From JANSWY01 sp965243755 (GTDB lineage Bacteria > Bacteroidota > Bacteroidia > Cytophagales > Cyclobacteriaceae), in the NCBI GenBank assembly GCA_965243755.1, contig CBDEVW010000003.1, positions 744,001-808,000 of the forward strand: a stretch of 64,000 nucleotides of DNA. The letters run 5' to 3'. Below the pieces are notes generated by a model that ran no database searches, was not told where the DNA came from, and saw only the letters and a list, made by a program, of their open reading frames with translations. The stretch's first letter is position 1. Every line of letters begins with the position of its first letter. This document shows positions 9,171 to 17,675 of the stretch, piece by piece. The translations under genes and the position numbers were made by a program.

Positions 9171-10625
9171 ATGGGAAAGATAGACGGATTTTTAAAAATT
9201 GACAGGGAGCTACCCAAAACCAGGGATACTTCAGAAAGAATAAAAGACTCAAAGGAAATCTATGAACCTTTTGAGGAGTCCAAAACCAGAGACCAGGCTG
9301 CAAGATGTATGGATTGTGGGGTACCATTTTGCCATAATGGATGTCCTTTAGGCAATCAGATTCCTGAATTCAATGATGCAGTCTACGAAAACGACTGGGA
9401 ACAAGCTGTCCAGGTATTGCTATCTACTAATAATTTCCCTGAGTTCACAGGAAGGATTTGCCCGGCTCCTTGTGAAGCGAGTTGTGTTCTTTCCATCAAC
9501 AAACCAGCGGTAACCATCGAACATATAGAAAAGTCGGTCATTGAAAAGGCTTTCGAAATGGGATGGATCAAACCAGAAATACCTAAAGAAAGGACAGGAA
9601 GAAAAATTGCCGTGATCGGCTCGGGACCTGCCGGATTAGCCGCTGCTGCACAACTGAATAAAAGTGGCCACTCTGTTACCGTCTACGAAAAAGATGATCG
9701 CATTGGTGGATTGCTTAGATACGGTATCCCTGATTTTAAAATGGAAAAGTGGGTACTTGACAGAAGACTGGAAATCATGGAAGCTGAAGGCATTGAATTT
9801 GTAACCAATGTAGAGGCTGGTAAAGACATTTCTGCTGTAGAATTAAGAAATGAATATGATGCAATCCTACTGTGTACTGGGTCAATAGTACCACGGGATC
9901 TTCCAATTCCAGGCAGAAAACTGGAAGGAATACACTATGCAATGGAATATCTCACCCAACAAAACAAACGAGTGGCTGGAGATAAAATTCCAAAAGAGGA
10001 GGAGTTGCTTGCCAATGGGAAAAATGTAATCGTAATCGGCGGAGGTGATACCGGATCTGATTGCGTTGGTACGGCCAACCGACAGGGGGCAATTAGTGTT
10101 TCTCAATTGCAATACAGAACAAAACCATCTACAACGAGAGGCAAAAGTAATCCATGGCCCGAGTGGCCAATGACGCTGACAACAAGTTCTTCACATGAAG
10201 AAGGTTGTGAAAGAAATTGGTCCATTCTTACCAAAGAGTTTGTAGGTGATGAATCAGGCAAGGTTACCGGGTTAAAGATTGTAGAATTAGAGTGGGTCAG
10301 TAAAACGGAATATATAGAGGTTCCGGGATCCGAAAAAGTTATGCCCTGTGACCTGGCACTACTGGCCATTGGTTACGCGCACCCCAAAAAAGAGGGCCTA
10401 CTTGAATACCTTGGCGTTGATCTGGATCTGAGAGGCAATGTTAAAGTAAAAGACTGGCAGACCAACATTCCTGGAGTATTTGCAGCAGGAGACGTCCATA
10501 GAGGCCAATCACTGGTGGTTTGGGCAATAAGTGAAGGTAGAGAAGCTGCGAAAGCGATCGAAGAATACATCATGGGAGAAAGTAAACTCGAAGCAAAAGA
10601 TAGTTCAGAGATGCTGCTTTCATAA
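9171..10625 (+). CDS. gltD: Glutamate synthase, small (beta) subunit
   Basis: A 484-residue NADPH-dependent oxidoreductase that passes electrons to GltB. The N-terminal cysteine clusters (CMDCGVPFCHNGC and CPAPCEASC) bind the 4Fe-4S centres. The FAD-binding GSGPAG lies at residues 150-155 and the NADPH-binding GGGDTG at 290-295. Length is typical. The TAA stop lies within the loop of the terminator hairpin that follows, so translation termination and the transcript end coincide. Confidence 0.98.
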   Translation: MGKIDGFLKIDRELPKTRDTSERIKDSKEIYEPFEESKTRDQAARCMDCGVPFCHNGCPLGNQIPEFNDAVYENDWEQAVQVLLSTNNFPEFTGRICPAPCEASCVLSINKPAVTIEHIEKSVIEKAFEMGWIKPEIPKERTGRKIAVIGSGPAGLAAAAQLNKSGHSVTVYEKDDRIGGLLRYGIPDFKMEKWVLDRRLEIMEAEGIEFVTNVEAGKDISAVELRNEYDAILLCTGSIVPRDLPIPGRKLEGIHYAMEYLTQQNKRVAGDKIPKEEELLANGKNVIVIGGGDTGSDCVGTANRQGAISVSQLQYRTKPSTTRGKSNPWPEWPMTLTTSSSHEEGCERNWSILTKEFVGDESGKVTGLKIVELEWVSKTEYIEVPGSEKVMPCDLALLAIGYAHPKKEGLLEYLGVDLDLRGNVKVKDWQTNIPGVFAAGDVHRGQSLVVWAISEGREAAKAIEEYIMGESKLEAKDSSEMLLS

Positions 10626-10637
10626 GCAGCATCTTTT
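10610..10637 (+). terminator. gltBD terminator with the stop codon in its loop
   Basis: Stem AGATGCTGCTT (10610-10620) pairs with AAGCAGCATCT (10625-10635). The loop holds most of the gltD TAA, and T residues follow. It also lies next to the end of the opposing small gene at 10640. Confidence 0.8.
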
Positions 10638-10639
10638 AC

Positions 10640-10843
10640 TTAAATTTCTATTATTTCAAAATCCTCTCCTTTACCATACCTGGTGAGGTCCGACATATTG
10701 TATTGCTCAAGGGTATACAGGTCCTTCAAAGTAAACTCCTCATCCCTTTTTATATCGACCACCTCAAATTCGTAGACCTCACCGTAATTAGTGAGTTTGT
10801 AACGTTTCCCATATCGCATACTGTTGAATGCCAGTCCCTTCAT
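10640..10843 (-). CDS. Small conserved-type hypothetical protein
   Basis: A product of about 67 residues if it starts at the ATG at 10843 (MKGLAFNSMRYGKRY). An in-frame start at 10870 would add nine residues of poor character. It is soluble and rich in charged and aromatic residues, with no signal peptide or membrane segment. The pattern KRYKLTNYGEVYEFEV suggests a small SH3- or KOW-like beta-barrel, but that is only an impression. It is convergent with gltD across a shared terminator. I do not recognise a function. Confidence 0.65.
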   Translation of the reverse strand: MKGLAFNSMRYGKRYKLTNYGEVYEFEVVDIKRDEEFTLKDLYTLEQYNMSDLTRYGKGEDFEIIEI

Positions 10844-10983
10844 GATTTTGTTGCAATTATTTGAAATCATCTGACCACCAAATGTCTACCGGCTTCAATG
10901 ATTTATTTAGCAAATTAATTCCGATTCCTTCAAAAATGTGTTAAAATTGGCCATTAGTTTTTACAAGGATCAACCTAACAACT

Positions 10984-11898
10984 ATGAAAATAAACCTTAG
11001 TAAACTTACAAACATGGCAGTTGCAGTAGCAATGGCCGCATTTTTCACTGCATGTGGTGGCGGAGACAATAAAAAAGGAGCCATCAATTCAAACGAACTT
11101 ACCGAAAGCGAGAAAAAAATCGTTGCGGAAATCGATAAGGTAATTCATGACATGCCACCTCCTACAGAGGTACCATTCCTATTAAAAGAAACTGGAGCGG
11201 ACTATGATGCATCTCTGCTAAATGACCTTGCTAATGTGGAGAGCCACACGACTAACAGGGACAAAGCTGCTCTGAATGCAGGAGTTTATGCTACAGATAT
11301 TGGATACCTTTCATCTTACGAGCAGGTTGAAAATGCATTGAGCTATCTTGAAGCTTGCCAGAAACTAGCAGAATCAATTGGTGCTGGGTCAGTATTCAAT
11401 GTGGAATTAATGGGAAGGTTTGAGCAAAACCTGGGAACACCAGATTCTTTGATCGCTATTGTAAATGACGTTATGGCGAATGCTGAAACCAACCTTGAGA
11501 ATAGCGACAAACTAACAAGTGTTGCCCTTGTATTGGTAGGTTCTTACATTGAAGGCATGTACCTGGCTACTCAGGTAATTGATAATTACCCGGATGACAT
11601 GCTTCCCGAAGATGCAAGAAACCTGATTTTGCAACCATTGGTAAGAGTCATCATCGAGCAGGAACAACCTCTGTTGGACGTGATTGCTTTGATGAAAGAT
11701 CTACCTGAAGATGACATCATTGATCATATGATTGCTGAATTAAGCGTTCTTAGAATTCTGTATCAGGATGACCTTGCAAAAATTGAGCAGCAAATCGAAG
11801 AGAATCAAGGAAATTTCCAATTGAAACCTTCCATGCTGAAAGACATTATAATTGAAGTTGCCAGAATCAGAGGAGACATTGTGAAGCCTGGCGCATAA
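10984..11898 (+). CDS. Lipoprotein of unknown function
   Basis: A 304-residue lipoprotein. A signal peptide ends in the lipobox FFTACGGG (Cys24), placing the mature protein in the outer or inner membrane. The remainder is predicted almost wholly helical, acidic and without repeats, with segments such as NAGVYATDIGYLSSYEQVE. This resembles hypothetical Cytophagales lipoproteins, but I cannot name a domain. It is preceded by an AT-rich leader and followed by a terminator, so it appears monocistronic. Confidence 0.8.
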   Translation: MKINLSKLTNMAVAVAMAAFFTACGGGDNKKGAINSNELTESEKKIVAEIDKVIHDMPPPTEVPFLLKETGADYDASLLNDLANVESHTTNRDKAALNAGVYATDIGYLSSYEQVENALSYLEACQKLAESIGAGSVFNVELMGRFEQNLGTPDSLIAIVNDVMANAETNLENSDKLTSVALVLVGSYIEGMYLATQVIDNYPDDMLPEDARNLILQPLVRVIIEQEQPLLDVIALMKDLPEDDIIDHMIAELSVLRILYQDDLAKIEQQIEENQGNFQLKPSMLKDIIIEVARIRGDIVKPGA

Positions 11899-11926
11899 GA
11901 TATTAAACCAGATCAATTTTACTATA

Positions 11927-11960
11927 AAGAAGCATTGGATTAGTTTTCAATGCTTTTTTT
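11927..11960 (+). terminator. Terminator after the helical lipoprotein gene
   Basis: AGCATTG (11931-11937) pairs with CAATGCT (11948-11954), extended by A/T pairs and followed by seven T. It overlaps an upstream in-frame ATG (11950) of the next frame, which argues that the ABC gene really starts at 11998. Confidence 0.7.
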
Positions 11961-11997
11961 ATATATTGGCAGAAATACACAATACACCAACTTACCA

Positions 11998-14997
11998 ATG
12001 AGCGAAGAACTTCTAAAAGCCCTGATCCAGCTATTGGCAATTGTTGCCACCGAAGATGAGGTAACTGCAGATGAACGTGCTACCATTGAAAATTTTCTAT
12101 TAGAAAATCTCAGTCAGTCCGAGGCAGATGCATACCTTGAAGTATTTGACAAAGTCTCCACCGAATTATCCGCTAAAGGAAAAAAGACCAACGAGCAAGA
12201 TCAGAAAGAACTAAGCGCGATCTGTCAGCAAATGAACAAGGAACTGACCAGTAGACAAAAAACTGCTGTGATGCTTAACTTAATCATCCTGATCATCGCA
12301 GACGGTAAAATCACAGACCGTGAAAGAGAGTTATTATATTTCATTGGGAATCAAATCAATATTTCAAAGAAACTTATTGACTATCTGAAAGCTTTTGTGC
12401 TCTACACAGATAGAAGTAAACTGATCAGTTCTCACATCCTGATCATTGACAATGGCACCTTTGAAATCTCCGAAAAATCAAAGCACTTAAAAAATGCTAA
12501 CCTTGAAGGCTTCCTGTTCTTCCTTCGCATTCCGGATACAGAAATTTACTTTTTAAAGTATATCGGCACACAACACCTTACGCTGAATGGTGATCCTCTG
12601 CGGACCAACAAGATTTACCCATTCTCTTCCGGAAGCTCCATTAGAGGAGAAGTGATTCAATCTATTTATTACAGCGATGTTGTCAACGCTTTCAAAAGTG
12701 AGGAGCAAACCACTAAACTATCTTTTCTGGCAGACAATGTATCCTACAAGTTCAAAAACGGGAATATTGGTTTAAGAAATGTACAGATTGCTGAATCCGG
12801 TGGTAGACTCATAGGCTTGATGGGAGCCAGTGGATCAGGAAAGTCGACACTACTCAATGTCCTCAACGGAAATGAAACACCTACCTCTGGTAGCGTAAGA
12901 ATTAATGGCATAGACATTCATCTCAACAAAAAAGAGATAGAAGGTGTAATTGGATACGTCCCACAAGATGATCTTTTGATGGAGGACCTCACGGTTTTTC
13001 AAAACTTGTATTATGCCGCAAAACTCTGCTTCAAGGATTACTCAAAAGGTGAGCTGGTGGACTTGGTCGAAAATACACTAGAATCACTGGGACTTACAGA
13101 AACCAGAGATTTAAAAGTGGGTAGCCCCCTTGAAAAAACCATCAGCGGTGGCCAAAGAAAAAGATTGAACATAGGTTTGGAGCTACTTCGGGAGCCATCT
13201 GTGCTCTATGTTGACGAACCTACGAGTGGATTATCTTCAAGAGACAGTGAAAACATCATGGACCTCTTACGGGACCTGTCCCTCAAGGGTAAAATGATCT
13301 TTGTGGTGATCCACCAACCGTCACTGGACATCTTTAAGATGTTTGACAAACTCATCATTTTAGATGTTGGCGGGTATCAGATTTATTATGGTAACCCACT
13401 GGAAGGGATCAATTACTTCAAAAACATCGTCAACCTAAAAGATCAGGCCACTCCAAATCCAGAACAAATTTTCAACATTGTGGAAGCAAAGGTGGTCAAT
13501 GAATATGGCCACTTTACCAAAAACAGAAAAATAGTTCCGGAGCAATGGTATGAGCACTTCCGGAAAAACATTCAAATACCAAGGATCAAGGAAATCACCG
13601 ATGAGCCAACAAAAACGCTAAAAATACCTAATAAAATCAAGCAAGCAGCTACGTTTACCATTAGGGATGTTTTAGGTAAACTGAGCAATAAGCAATACCT
13701 CATCATTAACTTTCTGGAAGCTCCTGTCCTGGCTTTGTTACTGGCATTTATAGTGAGATACATCCCTGCAAACCAGGAGGGTTATATTTTCAGGTTGAAT
13801 GAAAATCTGCCTGTATTCTTCTTTATGAGTGTGATTGTGGCACTTTTCATGGGCCTGACTGTCAGCGCAGAGGAAATCATAAAAGACCGTAAAATCCTAA
13901 AAAGAGAGTCCTTCCTCAACCTTAGTCGTGGAAGCTATATTTTATCCAAACTAATTATTTTGTTTGCGCTATCAGCTATTCAGACGATAACCTTTGTTAT
14001 TGTTGGCAACCTGATCCTCGAAATAAAAGGGATGACCCTCTCCTATTGGGCCGTATTGCTGAGCATTTCATTTTTTGCCAATGTCCTAGGATTGAATATC
14101 TCATCCGCCTTTAAGTCTGTAGTGACAATCTACATCCTTATACCTTTACTAATCATTCCGCAGCTTATACTAAGTGGTGTGGTGGTGAGTTTTGATAAAC
14201 TAAACCCAAGCATTTCTGCACAAGATAAAGTACCACTTATTGGTGAAATCATGGCTTCCAGATGGGCCTATGAAGCCCTGGCAGTTTCTCAATTTACGGA
14301 CAATGCCTATGAAAGTAATTTTTATGAATATGATCAGGCCATTGCCATGTCTGAATACAAAGTGGTATACATGATACCGAACCTCATGACCAAGCTTGAG
14401 TACTGCCACCTGCATAATGGAAATGAAGGACAAGAAGTTCTTGATCAAATTACTTATAATCTGAATGTGATCAGATCAAGTATAAGAGATGAACTTGGCG
14501 ATGCGACAATAAATAGCAACTACCCATTTGTGAATGACCTTACAACCGATAAGTTTTCTGAGGAAACCTATACCAAAACCGACAAACTTCTTAAAACTAT
14601 CAAGGCTCATTACAATAGTAAATCAAATGAGGCTAGTGATGCCAAAGAACAACTGATCAACGATATGCGGGAAAATGGGGTTGACTTGTTGAGACTAAAA
14701 GACTTGCATTATAATGATCGTATGTCTTACCTCGTAAAAAATACGTCTACGGCCATACGTATGCTGGAGGAAGAAGGTGAGTTGATCCAAAAGATTTACC
14801 CTATTTACATGGATGCATATGGCGATCATCCATTGGATTTCAGGGGGCAGTTTTACCAGCCTAATAAATCTATCTTCTATCAAACTATACCTACCTTGTG
14901 GTTTAACATTGCAATTATTTGGGTTATGTCAATCATTTTGGTGATTACGTTGTATTTTGATGTACTAAGAAAGATTATTTCAGGTAAAAGAAGATAG
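11998..14997 (+). CDS. ABCG-like ABC transporter fused to an N-terminal TerB-like region
   Basis: A 999-residue single-chain half transporter. Residues ~1-140 are helical with the acidic pattern of TerB/tellurite-resistance-like domains (ADGKITDRERELL). Residues ~145-235 are beta-rich, and the stretch LTLNGDPLRTNKIYPF resembles an FHA-type sandwich. The ATPase follows: Walker A GASGSGKST (Gly276, Lys282), signature SGGQRKR (383-389) and Walker B VLYVDEP (Asp406, Glu407). The C-terminal half has ABC2-type membrane segments. An unusually long hydrophilic insert of about 200 residues precedes the last membrane segment. The start at 11998 is preferred over 11950, which lies in the upstream terminator. 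YdcF follows one base later, so they form an operon. Substrate unknown. Confidence 0.9.
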   Translation: MSEELLKALIQLLAIVATEDEVTADERATIENFLLENLSQSEADAYLEVFDKVSTELSAKGKKTNEQDQKELSAICQQMNKELTSRQKTAVMLNLIILIIADGKITDRERELLYFIGNQINISKKLIDYLKAFVLYTDRSKLISSHILIIDNGTFEISEKSKHLKNANLEGFLFFLRIPDTEIYFLKYIGTQHLTLNGDPLRTNKIYPFSSGSSIRGEVIQSIYYSDVVNAFKSEEQTTKLSFLADNVSYKFKNGNIGLRNVQIAESGGRLIGLMGASGSGKSTLLNVLNGNETPTSGSVRINGIDIHLNKKEIEGVIGYVPQDDLLMEDLTVFQNLYYAAKLCFKDYSKGELVDLVENTLESLGLTETRDLKVGSPLEKTISGGQRKRLNIGLELLREPSVLYVDEPTSGLSSRDSENIMDLLRDLSLKGKMIFVVIHQPSLDIFKMFDKLIILDVGGYQIYYGNPLEGINYFKNIVNLKDQATPNPEQIFNIVEAKVVNEYGHFTKNRKIVPEQWYEHFRKNIQIPRIKEITDEPTKTLKIPNKIKQAATFTIRDVLGKLSNKQYLIINFLEAPVLALLLAFIVRYIPANQEGYIFRLNENLPVFFFMSVIVALFMGLTVSAEEIIKDRKILKRESFLNLSRGSYILSKLIILFALSAIQTITFVIVGNLILEIKGMTLSYWAVLLSISFFANVLGLNISSAFKSVVTIYILIPLLIIPQLILSGVVVSFDKLNPSISAQDKVPLIGEIMASRWAYEALAVSQFTDNAYESNFYEYDQAIAMSEYKVVYMIPNLMTKLEYCHLHNGNEGQEVLDQITYNLNVIRSSIRDELGDATINSNYPFVNDLTTDKFSEETYTKTDKLLKTIKAHYNSKSNEASDAKEQLINDMRENGVDLLRLKDLHYNDRMSYLVKNTSTAIRMLEEEGELIQKIYPIYMDAYGDHPLDFRGQFYQPNKSIFYQTIPTLWFNIAIIWVMSIILVITLYFDVLRKIISGKRR

Positions 14998-14998
14998 G

Positions 14999-15757
14999 AT
15001 GTTCTTCATTCTCTCTAAGTTGCTGTACGTAGTAATCCTGCCATTGACATGGGTTCTAGGGCTATTATTGTTAGGCCTCCTATCCAGGCAGCCCAGATGG
15101 AAAAAATTTGGTTTCAGGTGGGGATCAATATGTTTACTGATATTCACTAACCCATTATTGGCAAACTGGAGCATGAGCCTCTGGGAAAAAGACCCGATTG
15201 CATACTCGCAAATCAACAAGAATTATGACTATATAGTTGTGTTGAGTGGTATTACTAATCCTACACAGGAGCCTAAAGACAGGATACACTTCAATAAGGG
15301 GGCAGACCGGATTGTTCATGGCATTGAACTTTACAAAAAAGGTGTCGGCCAAAAGTTACTAATTACGGGGGGAAATGCTTCAATACTACGAGATGACGCT
15401 AGTGAAGGTGAACAACTGCTTTCATTTGCGATCATGTCTGGAGTGCCACAGGAGGATTTAATTTTAGAAAATAAGGCTAGAAATACTTACGAAAACGCAT
15501 TATACACCAATAAAATTATTGAAAATGACTCGGAAGTTCTGGTTGTAACCAGTGCATTTCACGCAAGAAGAGCGATGGGGTGTTTTCACAAATTAGGCGT
15601 AAAAGCTGACATCTTTCCAACCGATTTATATGCCAGACCGTATTCATGGACACCTGATGAATGGCTAATCCCACAGTTAGGTGCATTGCAATTCTGGAAT
15701 ATTCTGATCAAAGAATGGGTGGGAATCACAGCATACAAAATGAAGGGTTATTTATAA
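14999..15757 (+). CDS. YdcF/ElyC-type DUF218 protein
   Basis: A 252-residue protein with two N-terminal hydrophobic segments and a DUF218 Rossmann-like domain. Family landmarks are VVLSG, the ITGGNAS turn, the EGEQL helix, NTYENA and VTSAFHARRA. E. coli relatives (ElyC, SanA, YdcF) are linked to envelope integrity and carrier-lipid or peptidoglycan metabolism, but the activity is undefined. It starts one base after the ABC transporter stop, suggesting a shared envelope-related role. The operon ends at the hairpin at 15786. Confidence 0.9.
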   Translation: MFFILSKLLYVVILPLTWVLGLLLLGLLSRQPRWKKFGFRWGSICLLIFTNPLLANWSMSLWEKDPIAYSQINKNYDYIVVLSGITNPTQEPKDRIHFNKGADRIVHGIELYKKGVGQKLLITGGNASILRDDASEGEQLLSFAIMSGVPQEDLILENKARNTYENALYTNKIIENDSEVLVVTSAFHARRAMGCFHKLGVKADIFPTDLYARPYSWTPDEWLIPQLGALQFWNILIKEWVGITAYKMKGYL

Positions 15758-15785
15758 TCCTATTTCAGTAATCTTTTTGATCATA

Positions 15786-15828
15786 AAAAGAAGGCCGACA
15801 CAATTTAAATTATGTCGGCCTTTTTATA
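15786..15828. terminator. Bidirectional terminator between ydcF-like and the basic protein gene
   Basis: AAGGCCGACA (15791-15800) pairs with TGTCGGCCTT (15813-15822), with A-rich bases before and T-rich bases after. It can serve both converging genes. Confidence 0.88.
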
Positions 15829-15847
15829 TATATCTTGAAAGTTGCTG

Positions 15848-16210
15848 TTACTCTTCAGTCTTCTTCTCTGCCTTCTTCTTCGCAGCAGGTTTCTTTTCAG
15901 CTTTTTCTTTGGTCTCCTCTTTTTTCGCTTTAGGAGCGGCTTTCTTCTCAGCCTTAGCCTTTGTTTCCTTCTTAGGAGCCTCTACAGTCTCAGCTGCGGC
16001 TTTGGGCGCTTCCTCCTTTGGAGCTTCCTCTTTCTTTGCCTTAGGAGCTGACTTCTTAGCAGTCGCTTTTGCCTTAAATTCCTCTTTGAGCTTCTCAATG
16101 TCCACCTTTTTGATCACAGGAGTAGCACTCAAAAGCTTCATTTTTTGGTTTCTTTTCTTAGCAACCGCTTTATTTTTTCTTCCTTTTCTTTCTAATCTAG
16201 TAACAGCCAT
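15848..16210 (-). CDS. Lys/Ala/Glu-rich basic protein with histone-H1-like tail
   Basis: A 120-residue protein. The first ~45 residues (MAVTRLERKGRKNKAVAKKR, then a segment ending IKKVDIEKLKEEF) form a compact conserved-looking basic block. The last ~75 residues are low-complexity Lys/Ala/Glu/Pro repeats resembling histone H1 or bacterial Hc1-like tails. Nucleic acid binding is likely from charge; a ribosome- or nucleoid-associated role is inference. It is divergent from hisS. The tail is repetitive in DNA, so length variation between strains is expected. Confidence 0.85.
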   Translation of the reverse strand: MAVTRLERKGRKNKAVAKKRNQKMKLLSATPVIKKVDIEKLKEEFKAKATAKKSAPKAKKEEAPKEEAPKAAAETVEAPKKETKAKAEKKAAPKAKKEETKEKAEKKPAAKKKAEKKTEE

Positions 16211-16291
16211 CTCGTATTATTATTCAAATGATTTTTTCAAACGAGGTGCAAATTTACAAGATTCAGTAGTTTTGTGCAAAATTTATTGATA

Positions 16292-17662
16292 ATGTCTAAA
16301 GAAAAACCTTCATTACCTAAAGGCACCAGGGACTTTGGTCCATTACAGATGGCAAAACGGAATTATATCATTGATAATATCCGAAGTGTTTTCCAATTGT
16401 ATGGCTTTGCGCAGATTGAAACTCCGGCGATAGAGAAATTATCCGTTCTTACAGGCAAATATGGTGATGAAGGTGATCAACTACTGTTCAAAATCCTAAA
16501 TAGCGCTGATTTTCTTACCAGTGGGAAAATCTCAGAAAGTGACCTGCAAAAAGGATATAAGCATGTGACAACCCAAATCTCGGAAAAAGGTCTTAAATAT
16601 GATTTAACCGTTCCCTTTGCCCGGTTTGTTGTGATGAACAGAAACGATCTGGCATTCCCTTTTAAGCGATACCAGATTCAACCCGTTTGGCGCGGTGATA
16701 AGCCACAGAAAGGACGATATAGAGAATTCTATCAATGTGATGCTGATATGATTGGCTCAAAATCCTTGCTACAGGAAGCAGAAATTGTCTTAATGATCAA
16801 TGATGTATTTGATGCTTTGAATTTTCATGATTATCAGATTGTTTTCAATCACAGAAAGCTTCTGACAGGGATAAGTAAAGCCATCGGAATGGAAAGTAAG
16901 GAATCTGAGTTCTGTGTAGCAATTGACAAACTGGATAAAATAGGTAAGGAAAAAGTTTTCCAGGAATTGGTAGAAAAGGGATGCCCTGAAGAATCACTGG
17001 TGGAGTTGAGCCTTGTTTTGGATGGTAAGGGAATAGACCAATTGGATTATATCAAAAAATTAATAAAAGATGACCCTGATGGGCTTCTAGGTATTTCAGA
17101 GGTAGAAGAACTTCAGCAAAAACTGGATGCTACCGGAAGAAAGGACCTTCACCTTGTATTTGATGCGAGTCTGGCCAGAGGGCTATCTTATTACACAGGT
17201 GCCATATTTGAGGTTAAGCCAACAAATGTTAAAATAGGAAGCATAACCGCTGGAGGAAGGTATGATGATCTCACTGGGATGTTTGGAATGCCAGATGTAT
17301 CGGGGATTGGGATCTCATTTGGACTAGACAGAATCTATGATGTGTTGGAGGAGCTTAATCTATTTCCTGAAACGCTTCGACCATCAGCACAACTTATGCT
17401 GGCAAGCTTTGATGACGAAGCACAGGCATATGCCCTTAAACTGGCGATCAAAATGAGAAAAAACGGCATACCAACAGAAGTATATCCGGATGTAGCGAAA
17501 ATCCAGAAGCAATTTAAATACGCGGACAAGCAAAATATCCCATATGTGATCGTTATAGGATCAGAAGAAATGAAATCTGAGTTGTTTACCTTAAAAAATA
17601 TGGTTACTGGTGAGCAAACTACACTTGGAATTGACGAAATTATTCAAAATATTTTGCGTTGA
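16292..17662 (+). CDS. hisS: Histidyl-tRNA synthetase
   Basis: A class II aminoacyl-tRNA synthetase of 456 residues that charges tRNA-His. Visible features are the N-terminal LPKGTRDFGP, motif 2 around KGRYREFYQCDAD, the histidine-specific ARGLSYYTGAIFEV, and motif 3 with GGRYDDLTG and GISFGLDR. The anticodon-binding domain occupies the last ~95 residues. The ATG at 16292 is chosen over a GTG at 16274 because the conserved N-terminus begins there. Essential housekeeping gene. Confidence 0.97.
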   Translation: MSKEKPSLPKGTRDFGPLQMAKRNYIIDNIRSVFQLYGFAQIETPAIEKLSVLTGKYGDEGDQLLFKILNSADFLTSGKISESDLQKGYKHVTTQISEKGLKYDLTVPFARFVVMNRNDLAFPFKRYQIQPVWRGDKPQKGRYREFYQCDADMIGSKSLLQEAEIVLMINDVFDALNFHDYQIVFNHRKLLTGISKAIGMESKESEFCVAIDKLDKIGKEKVFQELVEKGCPEESLVELSLVLDGKGIDQLDYIKKLIKDDPDGLLGISEVEELQQKLDATGRKDLHLVFDASLARGLSYYTGAIFEVKPTNVKIGSITAGGRYDDLTGMFGMPDVSGIGISFGLDRIYDVLEELNLFPETLRPSAQLMLASFDDEAQAYALKLAIKMRKNGIPTEVYPDVAKIQKQFKYADKQNIPYVIVIGSEEMKSELFTLKNMVTGEQTTLGIDEIIQNILR

Positions 17663-17675
17663 TCAGTAAAATGTA

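Noticed and set aside
11950..11997. Start of the ABC transporter at 11950
   Set aside because: This ATG lies in the hairpin and T run that terminates the preceding gene; the ATG at 11998 begins a normal soluble N-terminal domain.
15860..16080. The low-complexity DNA of the Lys/Ala-rich gene as a satellite repeat
   Set aside because: The repetition follows codon use for Lys/Ala/Glu/Pro in an intact frame with a conserved N-terminal block, so it is a coding sequence.
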